From NCBI GenBank assembly GCA_003170415.1, contig PMZJ01000026.1, positions 1 through 64,000 of the forward strand: a stretch of DNA of 64,000 nucleotides, read 5' to 3'. Under the pieces are notes generated by a model. The model did no database searches. It was not told the origin of the DNA and was given only the letters and a program-made list of their open reading frames with translations. Source of the DNA: Phycisphaerales bacterium (GTDB lineage Bacteria; Planctomycetota; Phycisphaerae; Sedimentisphaerales; Anaerobacaceae). The stretch's first letter is position 1; every line of letters begins with the position of its first letter. Of the stretch, positions 9,060 through 16,278 are shown piece by piece. Made by a program: the position numbers and the translations under genes.

Positions 9060-10006
9060 GCGACTTTTTCAAAGACAGGCGGATAGTGGTTACGGGCGGG
9101 GCCGGCTTCCTTGGTGGTTATATCATTGATGGCCTCCAAAAACGCGGCTGTAAAAATATCCTCGTCCCCAAAATCGAGGACTACAACCTCATCAACCTCC
9201 CCGACGTTATCCGGATGTATGATGATATGAAACCTGATATCGTCATTCACCTCGCAGCCGTCGTAGGCGGCATCGGTGCAAATCGCCGGCACCCGGGCAA
9301 ATTCTTCTATGAGAACCTTATGATGGGCGTCCATCTCATCGAACAGGCACGCCTTCGCAATCTCGAAAAATTAGTCGCCCTCGGAACCGTCTGCTCGTAT
9401 CCCAAGTTTACCCCTGTTCCCTTCAAGGAAGACGACTTATGGAATGGCTATCCCGAGGAGACAAACGCACCTTATGGCCTGGCAAAAAAAATGCTCCTCG
9501 TGCAGTCCCAGTCCTATCGCACCGAATATGGTCTCAACAGCATATTCCTTGTCCCTGTCAATCTCTACGGCCCAGGAGATAATTTCAACCCCGATAGCTC
9601 CCACGTCATTCCCGCCCTTATAAAAAAATGCGTCGAATCAATCGACGCCGGTGACGACCATATCGTCTGCTGGGGAACCGGAAAGGCCTCACGGGAGTTT
9701 ATTTATGTAAATGACGCCGCAGAGGGCATTCTCCTGGCCACCGAACGCTACAACGGCCCCGAACCCGTTAATATCGGCGCAGGGTTTGAAATCACTATCA
9801 AGGACCTCGTCGATAAAATTGTAAAGCTCACCGGCTTCAAAGGCGAAATCCGCTGGGATTCCTCCAAGCCCGATGGCCAGCCACGCCGCTGGCTTGACGT
9901 CTCGCGAGCCAAACAACTCTTCGGCTTCGAGGCCCAAATGTCATTCGACGAGGGCCTGAAAAGAACCATCGATTGGTTCCTCGAAACCCGACCCCGTACC
10001 CCTTAA
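9056..10006 (+). CDS. fcl: GDP-L-fucose synthase
   Basis: This NADP-dependent epimerase-reductase turns the Gmd product into GDP-L-fucose. The nucleotide-binding loop is [12 protein letters not shown], the family segment [17 protein letters not shown] is present, and the catalytic Tyr-Lys lies in YGLAKKMLL. Length (316) is normal. It overlaps gmd by 4 bp. The gene is also called wcaG. Confidence 0.95.
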   Translation: MSDFFKDRRIVVTGGAGFLGGYIIDGLQKRGCKNILVPKIEDYNLINLPDVIRMYDDMKPDIVIHLAAVVGGIGANRRHPGKFFYENLMMGVHLIEQARLRNLEKLVALGTVCSYPKFTPVPFKEDDLWNGYPEETNAPYGLAKKMLLVQSQSYRTEYGLNSIFLVPVNLYGPGDNFNPDSSHVIPALIKKCVESIDAGDDHIVCWGTGKASREFIYVNDAAEGILLATERYNGPEPVNIGAGFEITIKDLVDKIVKLTGFKGEIRWDSSKPDGQPRRWLDVSRAKQLFGFEAQMSFDEGLKRTIDWFLETRPRTP

Positions 10007-10134
10007 TAAATGCGAATTGCACCAAAACGCCGGCCCTGGATTTTGCTTGGTTTTGGGCCTGTTTGACGATATAATATGGAGGCAGCAATGATGGGCTGCA
10101 CCCATATTTTAACCGTATTGATGAGGGTTCAGCA

Positions 10135-10758
10135 ATGAGAGGTTTGATTATCGGCGTTTTGGTTCTTGCGACGTTTGGTGTTTGCGGGGGAGCTCCCACC
10201 CCGGCTGTTGCCCAGAAACCGGGCGACTGGACGCTCGACGTCCGTTTTGAGAATCCGTTGCAGATTACTCTTGATGGTACGATGCCGCAGCGTTATTGGT
10301 ACATAATTCTTACCATTACAAATGAATCAGGTAAAGACGTCGGTTTTTATCCCGACGCCCAGCTTGTTACCGATACCCTTCAGGTCGTTCCCGCCATAAA
10401 GGGGACTTCCGCTGTCCTCTTTGATAAAATTAAAACTCGCCACCAGAGCAAGTATCCGTTCCTTCAGCTTATGGAAAACGCCGGAGATAAAATCCTCCAG
10501 GGACAGGACAACACCGTTGATATTGTCGTCTGCTGGCCTGATTTTGACCCCAATGCCAAAAACGTGGGCATATTCATTACGGGCCTCAGCAATGAAACAG
10601 TCGCCGTTGACCATCCCACCGACAAGGACAAAGACGGCAATCCGGTAAAAGTTTACCTCCGCAAAACCCTTGAGCTTAACTACTCAATCGCCGGCGACCC
10701 CAAATTCCGCCCCGACCAGAAGCTCAAATTCGAAAACAAAACCTGGGTAATGCGTTGA
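10135..10758 (+). CDS. Secreted protein of unknown function
   Basis: A signal peptide opens the protein (MRGLIIGVLVLATFGVCGGAPTP). The remaining ~180 residues are predicted to be beta-rich and carry no family motif I recognise. The start codon is preceded by GAGGG at usable spacing. It lies 128 bp after fcl on the same strand and converges with the next gene. The signal peptide suggests a periplasmic or exported location; the function is unknown. Confidence 0.7.
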   Translation: MRGLIIGVLVLATFGVCGGAPTPAVAQKPGDWTLDVRFENPLQITLDGTMPQRYWYIILTITNESGKDVGFYPDAQLVTDTLQVVPAIKGTSAVLFDKIKTRHQSKYPFLQLMENAGDKILQGQDNTVDIVVCWPDFDPNAKNVGIFITGLSNETVAVDHPTDKDKDGNPVKVYLRKTLELNYSIAGDPKFRPDQKLKFENKTWVMR

Positions 10759-10814
10759 TTTGGCTGACCGCTTGTCCGTCGATTTGTCGAGGGGCTCGCC
10801 GGGGGTTTCTCGCA

Positions 10815-11636
10815 TTATTCTTTTGGCTGGTTTGCCGCCTTCTGCATAAGCTCGTGTACCCACTCCTCAAAAAATACCGGGTACAGATTCATTTTTTCGC
10901 TGCCCAATTGTGCCCCGTTTTTGGATAAAAGTCCGCGCAGAAAGTCCTTGTGTTCTGGGAATTGTTCCCCGATGCGTTTCAAATATAACGCCGCCAGCGT
11001 TTTAAGCCGCTGTTTTTTAACCGCCTCATTTTGTTCTGCCGCCCTGAAGAACCGTCTCACCGAATCCACCGTTACTCCTGCCTCGGGAAAATAAGACGCC
11101 AGCCGTTGAGGCGGCTTGCTCGGCAGCATAAAATCTTCGTCCATAGACGAGTCCGTCTCTTCCGGCTCATAATGGATAAACGGGTCGAAGAAAAATATCG
11201 CCGCGTTATAATCCCTCCTGAGATTCGCAAGATAAGGCACAAAAACATCCGGCGACTTTCCCGCCCCAAAAAGATTCAAAGGCCCATCACCAACCAGCAC
11301 CGTAAAACAAAACCGATTCAAATCCTTGCGGTTGTACCCGACGATTTTATTGTATGCCTGCTGAATCTTGTGCAGCGTCGCTCTTCGCACGTCCATTATC
11401 AGCATCCTTGCGTAAACCGTCCGGTCAACTATCGCCTCTATTTCTTCGAGCCGATGCTGCCAATCTGCTTGCTTGGGAACAACTAATTCGTAGAACCTTG
11501 TCTTGCTGTCGTTATGCAGCCGGTCATAAATGTCCCAGCCCAGCACCCTGTCCAAAGTCAGGATATGAATCCTCGGCTCTCGCTGCTGATAACTCAATAC
11601 GTCAAATTCTTCGCCCATTTTTCGGCTTTTCCTCAA
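10815..11636 (-). CDS. Conserved-looking protein of unknown function
   Basis: A 273-residue soluble protein with no signal peptide or membrane helix. Its first half (RIHILTLDRVLGWDIYDRL) has an alternating strand-helix pattern, and the C-terminal third is helical. MGEEFDV (start 11618) is an alternative start. Codon use looks like that of its neighbours. I cannot assign a family. Confidence 0.65.
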   Translation of the reverse strand: MRKSRKMGEEFDVLSYQQREPRIHILTLDRVLGWDIYDRLHNDSKTRFYELVVPKQADWQHRLEEIEAIVDRTVYARMLIMDVRRATLHKIQQAYNKIVGYNRKDLNRFCFTVLVGDGPLNLFGAGKSPDVFVPYLANLRRDYNAAIFFFDPFIHYEPEETDSSMDEDFMLPSKPPQRLASYFPEAGVTVDSVRRFFRAAEQNEAVKKQRLKTLAALYLKRIGEQFPEHKDFLRGLLSKNGAQLGSEKMNLYPVFFEEWVHELMQKAANQPKE

Positions 11637-11746
11637 ACGGATAAATCCCGCTGCCCGATGGCTTGCCCCTGAGTTACAACTTCTTTATTATACTCGATTT
11701 ACCGCTTTTTTTAAATTATTTTTGCTGTGTTTTTGAGGGTTGTTAC

Positions 11747-11857
11747 TTAATTCATAACCCACTTGATTAAGTCAATCGTCTCGATTATAAATGCCCAAAT
11801 GGCCAAAATAAAGAATGCCCATTTATGAAATACATATTCAATGGGAATCTTATCCAT
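11747..11857 (-). CDS. Putative 36-residue membrane peptide
   Basis: This ORF is too short for the supplied track. It reads MDKIPIEYVFHKWAFFILAI plus WAFIIETIDLIKWVMN, with a single hydrophobic helix. GAGG lies 6 bp before the ATG on this strand. It is divergent from the 170-residue gene at 11872, and the two start codons are only 14 bp apart. The ribosome-binding site and hydrophobic composition support it, but its length makes chance possible. Confidence 0.42.
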   Translation of the reverse strand: MDKIPIEYVFHKWAFFILAIWAFIIETIDLIKWVMN

Positions 11858-11871
11858 AGGGAACCTCAATA

Positions 11872-12384
11872 ATGATTGATAAGAAATACTGGAAGGCCTT
11901 TTTGACTGGCGCAGCGGCTACGATATTGACTATTTTCGCAATAATCAAAGGCGGAGCGGAATTAAAGGAAATTTTCTGGACTAACCCACAGATATTGAAC
12001 GCCCAAAACTGCACATGCGCGGCTTGGGAAGGTGGCGAAACGATCAACTTTGAATTATTAGTCAACAATCCGGGTTCAAAAAACTGTTCTGTAATTGAAG
12101 TAAATTTGATTTGGCCGGACGGGCTTGCTGCCGACCTTGACACTTGGGGCGAAAGAATAACACACTTACCTAAAACAATAGCACCAGGTTCGAGTGAAAT
12201 AGTTAAAATGTCGGGATACGGCCACAAAAGGCACAAGGCATCTGCTACAGATTGGTCACTTATTCCCGAAGGCAAATTGGTATTGCGGCCAGATCAAAAC
12301 TCTGTTGAAGCTACCGCGTTAGTTAAATTTAACACCGGATATATTGCTAAAAAGAAAATTGATTTTATTGTCTCTCGCAATTAA
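11872..12384 (+). CDS. Membrane-anchored protein of unknown function
   Basis: One N-terminal membrane helix (AFLTGAAATILTIFAIIKGG) precedes an extracytoplasmic domain of about 130 residues. That domain has a predicted immunoglobulin-like beta pattern (TINFELLVNNPGSKNCSVIE). AGGGA stands 9 bp before the ATG. No family is recognised. The region to 13.1 kb is more AT-rich than its neighbours. Confidence 0.65.
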   Translation: MIDKKYWKAFLTGAAATILTIFAIIKGGAELKEIFWTNPQILNAQNCTCAAWEGGETINFELLVNNPGSKNCSVIEVNLIWPDGLAADLDTWGERITHLPKTIAPGSSEIVKMSGYGHKRHKASATDWSLIPEGKLVLRPDQNSVEATALVKFNTGYIAKKKIDFIVSRN

Positions 12385-12393
12385 AACCCCTTA

Positions 12394-12411
12394 TGCGTTA
12401 AGTATATACAT
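12394..12411. repeat. 18-bp direct repeat, left copy
   Basis: TGCGTTAAGTATATACAT occurs here and again, identically, at 13035-13052. The two copies bracket the 186-residue membrane protein gene. In reverse complement the core reads GTATATACTTAA, which contains a -10-like TATACT. Confidence 0.6.
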
Positions 12412-12416
12412 CGCAA

Positions 12417-12977
12417 TTATTTTTTAAGCGCATCTTTTGGATAAAAATAATACGCCTGCATCCAACTATAATAATAATCTGAACCTTTTATGAATATATT
12501 TGGGTCTTCATAATCATTGAAATCGTCTTCTCTGGTAAATTGTTCGACGCGTAAATACTTATTAAAATCCGGACGTTCAGATAGATTAGTTAATTTGACT
12601 TGCCTTGCCATGCTAATAGGCAGTAGAAACTTTTTTTGCCCCATATCAATTTTTTGTAAAATTACCGAATTGAAATCTTCAAGAAGAGCCCGTATATCTT
12701 GCTTGGTGTCTGTATTGTGAACCTGCTTTTGATTTTCTTTATACATTGAATACGATGTAAGTATTGTGCTTATATATAGAAGCCCAAGAACAATAAGAAG
12801 ACGATAAGACCAAGGGATTGATTCTAATATCTTTTTTGTTTGTTTCATTCTGCCCTCCACTTTAAGTTTAGGGAGGAGCAGCCAGAAAGCGAAAACCACA
12901 AAACTGAGCAAAGTGGTAATGCTGCTATAAGAAGAAACAAGTCCTTTGAATAATTCTTGAATAAATCGCCAAACCAT
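12417..12977 (-). CDS. Two-helix membrane protein of unknown function
   Basis: Hydrophobic helices lie near residues 15-38 (SYSSITTLLSFVVFAFWLLL) and 57-76 (YRLLIVLGLLYISTILTS). A soluble C-terminal domain of about 105 residues is rich in charged and tyrosine residues. No family is recognised. The AT content is higher than that of the surrounding genes, and the gene is flanked by identical 18-bp direct repeats, which hints at acquisition or duplication. Confidence 0.62.
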   Translation of the reverse strand: MVWRFIQELFKGLVSSYSSITTLLSFVVFAFWLLLPKLKVEGRMKQTKKILESIPWSYRLLIVLGLLYISTILTSYSMYKENQKQVHNTDTKQDIRALLEDFNSVILQKIDMGQKKFLLPISMARQVKLTNLSERPDFNKYLRVEQFTREDDFNDYEDPNIFIKGSDYYYSWMQAYYFYPKDALKK

Positions 12978-13034
12978 AATCTAAGAGCATAAACAAGTGC
13001 ATTAAGCTGGTAAAGCATTTTCCGCCTCCCTCTG

Positions 13035-13052
13035 TGCGTTAAGTATATACAT
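13035..13052. repeat. 18-bp direct repeat, right copy
   Basis: Identical to 12394-12411. Read on the minus strand it contains TATACT about 60 bp before the start of the 186-residue gene, so it may double as that gene's promoter. Confidence 0.6.
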
Positions 13053-13194
13053 TGCCCTAACTGCAAGCCGTTCGCCTACGTTTCGCCGGTGGTAAAAGAC
13101 CTTTATTTTGATTTGACGTCAGGGGCAGGTTGAGGTATTTTGCTCATAATATCGAGGGGCTGCAATTGATAAAAACGGGTTTAAGGAGATTGCT

Positions 13195-13938
13195 ATGAGA
13201 ACACGAATTCCACTGATTGCATTCACAGTTATTATTAGTATTGTTTGCGCAAACCAGCGTATTTTCGCTGAGGAAACGGCAGTTCAAAAAGGAAAGGAGA
13301 AAGCCATGTCTGTGAAATTACAATGGTTCGGCCACGCCAGCTTCAAAATTTCCAGTGGCAGCGACGTAATTTATATCGACCCCTGGAAACTCAAAGACGC
13401 CCCGCACGACGCAACCATCGTTCTCGTCAGCCACAGCCACCCCGACCATTATTCCGCTGAGGATATCGCAAAGGTCTCTGGTATGACCACAAGATTCATT
13501 GCCGCAGAGGACGTCATTCAAAAACAGGGAAAAGGTCAGGCCCTCAAACCCGGCCAGTCAATTGACGTCAACGGCATTAAAATCACCGGCGTTCCCGCCT
13601 ACAACCTTGCCAAACAATTCCACCCGAAATCCAATAACGGGCTGGGTTTCGTCATTGAAATCGCCGGAAAACGCATATATTACGCCGGCGACACCGACCT
13701 CACCGACGAAATGAAGGCCCTCAAAAATATCGACCTTGCCCTGCTGCCGGCAGGGGGCAAATATACTATGGATGCTGCCGAGGCCGCCGAGGCGACAAGA
13801 CAATTCAAACCAAAGCAGGCGATACCTTATCACTGGGGCGATATTGTTGGCAGCCAGGCCGATGCCGATAACTTCAAAAAACTGGCCGCCTGCAAAGTTA
13901 CAGTCCTCAAACCCGGCGAATCCATAACAGTTGATTAG
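13195..13938 (+). CDS. UPF0173-family metal-dependent hydrolase (MBL fold), exported form
   Basis: This is a metallo-beta-lactamase-fold hydrolase. The opening KLQWFGHASFKI and metal-binding HSHPDH are typical of UPF0173; further ligands are in YYAGDTDLT and IPYHWGDI. An N-terminal signal sequence (residues 1-25, ending IFAEE) precedes the domain, so this copy is probably periplasmic, unlike most cytosolic relatives. Before the ATG is AAGGAG. The substrate is unknown. A second in-frame ATG at MSVKLQ would give the bare cytosolic domain, but the signal sequence and strong ribosome-binding site favour the longer form. Confidence 0.88.
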   Translation: MRTRIPLIAFTVIISIVCANQRIFAEETAVQKGKEKAMSVKLQWFGHASFKISSGSDVIYIDPWKLKDAPHDATIVLVSHSHPDHYSAEDIAKVSGMTTRFIAAEDVIQKQGKGQALKPGQSIDVNGIKITGVPAYNLAKQFHPKSNNGLGFVIEIAGKRIYYAGDTDLTDEMKALKNIDLALLPAGGKYTMDAAEAAEATRQFKPKQAIPYHWGDIVGSQADADNFKKLAACKVTVLKPGESITVD

Positions 13939-14090
13939 TATCTCTTAATTCCGACATTTTTGCAGGGGTTTGTTTTATAGGATGGCCGCAGATGGCCTCT
14001 ATTTTGCCCGCCGATGTGCCGTGGGTAAGGGCAACCCTTATTTTTAGATTCTAAATGCCTTACTTTGCCAGTTGCGGTCTGTCTATGCTG

Positions 14091-14267
14091 TATAATTACG
14101 ATTATCGGATAACCGAAGGCGGCTTTACCTGAAATACTAAAACATATCCGGTGCGGTAAACGTAGATACTAATGAACGGGACCGGCTGGGGGGAAGCCAG
14201 CAAAACCGTAAAAGTCCGGGCTGCATAGCTACCCAACCTCCTTGCAATGGCGGCCCGGCTTCTTTTT
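14091..14267 (+). ncRNA. Candidate structured small RNA with own terminator
   Basis: This RNA lies between two convergent genes. A perfect TATAAT at 14091-14096 could start transcription near 14103. Possible pairings are CGGATA (14106) with TATCCG (14145), and TTTACC (14124) with GGTAAA (14155). Because their order is interleaved they would form a pseudoknot. A GCTGG/CCAGC hairpin follows near 14185. A 9-bp CCGGGCTGC/GCGGCCCGG terminator stem at 14216-14258 ends in CTTCTTTTT, and its loop carries CCTCCTT. I cannot match it to a known riboswitch or RNA class. Confidence 0.45.
14216..14267 (+). terminator. Terminator hairpin with CCTCC loop
   Basis: A 9-bp GC-rich stem (one G-T pair) with a 25-base loop is followed by CTTCTTTTT. 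It closes the candidate RNA and could also stop transcripts from the UPF0173 gene. Confidence 0.6.
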
Positions 14268-14317
14268 AGTTTCTCGGCAAGCGCACTATGAAATTTCCTT
14301 CTCGCTTTTCGCTTTGC

Positions 14318-15535
14318 TTAGGTCTTATTAACATTATGCACTGTGTGGCAGCGCGGGCATTCAACCGTCGCCGCGCTGTAATTCGGCGGTATCTTCAGCG
14401 TCATTCCGCACGCGCACGTCAGGAAAATAAATCCGTTTACTTTCCGCATAATATCCCCGACCTGGCGAAGCTGCTTTTCCTTCTGCTCGTTCTTAGCCTC
14501 CGCGCTTGCCTGCCTAAGGGCGATATCTTCTTTCGTTAACGCCGATACCGGCATAACGGTCCTGCTTTTCGTCACGTTCACAAACGCGTCCGAATAATCC
14601 TTCAATGACGCCCCTTGTGACATATTCCGCAAAATCCGTATTCTCTCCGATATCGGCGGATGTGTGCTCGTCAGGTCTGACAAGTTCCATTGCCCCATCT
14701 TTTTGAACGGGTTGACTATGAACATCGGCGCCGTAACCTTGTTGGCCGACGCGAGTTGCGGGGCCCGGTCGTTCGCGATTTTCTCCAGCGCGCTGGCAAG
14801 CCCCTCCGGATACCGCGTCAGCCGAACCGAACCGGCGTCGGCTAAGTACTCACGTCGTCTTGACAACGCAAAATACAGCAACTGTGTCATAATCGGCGCC
14901 AGAATCGCCACCACAATCGCTATTATTAACAGTATCGCCGCTCCGCCGCCGCCTTTGCCCCCGCCGGATGAATATCTTCTCCTCGACCCTCCGCCATACA
15001 TCATCCCTCGCAAAAAGACCTGCGAAAGAAGTACTACCGACCCCAGCATAATCCCCGCCAGAGTTACAAACAAAATATCCCGATGCAGTATATGGCTCAT
15101 CTCGTGTCCCACAACTCCCTGCAGCTCATCGCGGTTGAGTTTCGCGAGTAACCCTGCTGTTACCGCGACAGATGCTGATTTGGGGTTGCGCCCCGTCGCG
15201 AACGCGTTGGGTGCGGGGTCGTTGATGATATAAACCTTTGGCATTGGCAGCCCCGAGGCAATCGACATTTCCTCAACTACGTTAAACAACTGCGGATGAA
15301 CGTCGTGCGTAACAGCCGTTGCGTTGCTCGCCGCAAGCAGAATCTGGTCGCCCGATGAAAAACTAATCAGTGTAAGCACCACCCAGATTCCCGTTGCTAT
15401 CATCAGCCCGAGCATCCCGCCGTCAGGCCCACTGATTGCCATACCGATAACTGCCCCCAGCCCAAGCAGGCAAACCGCCATCAGCATCAGCAGCAGGACC
15501 GAATTCCTCTTATTTATCCGTATCAGTTCCCACAT
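14318..15535 (-). CDS. htpX: HtpX-like M48 membrane metalloprotease
   Basis: This zinc protease is thought to degrade damaged membrane proteins. Two N-terminal hydrophobic segments precede the catalytic HEMSHILHRD (HExxH). More membrane segments follow, the third zinc ligand is likely in RRREYLADAGSV, and a STHPPISERI motif comes after. At 405 residues it is about 100 longer than E. coli HtpX. The extra C-terminal part ends in a small zinc-ribbon-like CACGM...CPRCH. lemA lies 23 bp upstream; lemA-htpX pairs are common. Confidence 0.9.
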   Translation of the reverse strand: MWELIRINKRNSVLLLMLMAVCLLGLGAVIGMAISGPDGGMLGLMIATGIWVVLTLISFSSGDQILLAASNATAVTHDVHPQLFNVVEEMSIASGLPMPKVYIINDPAPNAFATGRNPKSASVAVTAGLLAKLNRDELQGVVGHEMSHILHRDILFVTLAGIMLGSVVLLSQVFLRGMMYGGGSRRRYSSGGGKGGGGAAILLIIAIVVAILAPIMTQLLYFALSRRREYLADAGSVRLTRYPEGLASALEKIANDRAPQLASANKVTAPMFIVNPFKKMGQWNLSDLTSTHPPISERIRILRNMSQGASLKDYSDAFVNVTKSRTVMPVSALTKEDIALRQASAEAKNEQKEKQLRQVGDIMRKVNGFIFLTCACGMTLKIPPNYSAATVECPRCHTVHNVNKT

Positions 15536-15558
15536 AATTTCTTAAGGGGTATTTTTTA

Positions 15559-16134
15559 TTAGAAACTGACTTTTGGTGCTTCACGTTCCGCCGCCGCTGA
15601 AACCTCAAAGAAATCCCGCTTGGTGAAGCTGAATATCCCCGCCACGATGTTCGACGGGAACATCTGTATCCTGTTGTTGAAGAACATTGTCTGGTCGTTA
15701 TACGCCTGCCGCGAAAACGCAATCTTGTTCTCCGTGCTCGACAGTTCCTCCTGGACCGCTAAAAAGTTCTGGTTTGCCTTCAGGTCGGGATAGTTTTCGA
15801 CAACCAGCATGAATTTGCTCAGCGCATCGCCCAGCGCTCCTTCCGCCTTCCCGGCGTCCGCTACCGTCTTTGCGCCCATCGCCTGCGCACGCGCGTTGGT
15901 TATCGCCTCAAAAGTCCCTCGCTCGTGCTTCATATACCCCTTCGCTGTTTCGACGAGATTGGGAATCAGGTCGTGACGCCGCTTCAGTTGCACGTCTATC
16001 TGCGACCACGCGTTGTCAACTTGGTTGCGAAGCCCCACAAAAACATTGTAAGTCCCGATTACGTACAGGATTACCAAAAGCAATCCCGCCGCAATCACCA
16101 GTAAAACAATCAGTGCAATCATTCCTATACTCAT
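15559..16134 (-). CDS. lemA: LemA family protein
   Basis: An N-terminal membrane helix (IALIVLLVIAAGLLLVILYV) is followed by the conserved LemA coiled-coil domain. Signature stretches are YNVFVGLRNQVDNAWSQIDV plus QLKRRHDLIPNLVETAKGY, and FSRQAYNDQTMFFNNRIQMF plus PSN. Length (191) is usual. The exact role is unsettled; it is often linked to a neighbouring htpX-type protease, as here. AAGGAG lies just before the start. Confidence 0.94.
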   Translation of the reverse strand: MSIGMIALIVLLVIAAGLLLVILYVIGTYNVFVGLRNQVDNAWSQIDVQLKRRHDLIPNLVETAKGYMKHERGTFEAITNARAQAMGAKTVADAGKAEGALGDALSKFMLVVENYPDLKANQNFLAVQEELSSTENKIAFSRQAYNDQTMFFNNRIQMFPSNIVAGIFSFTKRDFFEVSAAAEREAPKVSF

Positions 16135-16278
16135 ATTGTTTCTCCTTCAATAATCTCTTTGTCTTTTCCCTTCCACGGATTTGAGATTGCCGTAAATTTT
16201 AATACTGGGACAGATTATAAAGCAAAACAGGGACTTGTCAACCGCGAGGTCGTATAGTCGCCGGTATCGATTTGTTGT

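Noticed and set aside
14209-14232. Resemblance to the RNase P RNA signature (AAAGTCCGGGCT...CATAG)
   Set aside because: Only this short string matches; the following conserved RNase P segments are missing and a terminator follows within 40 bp.
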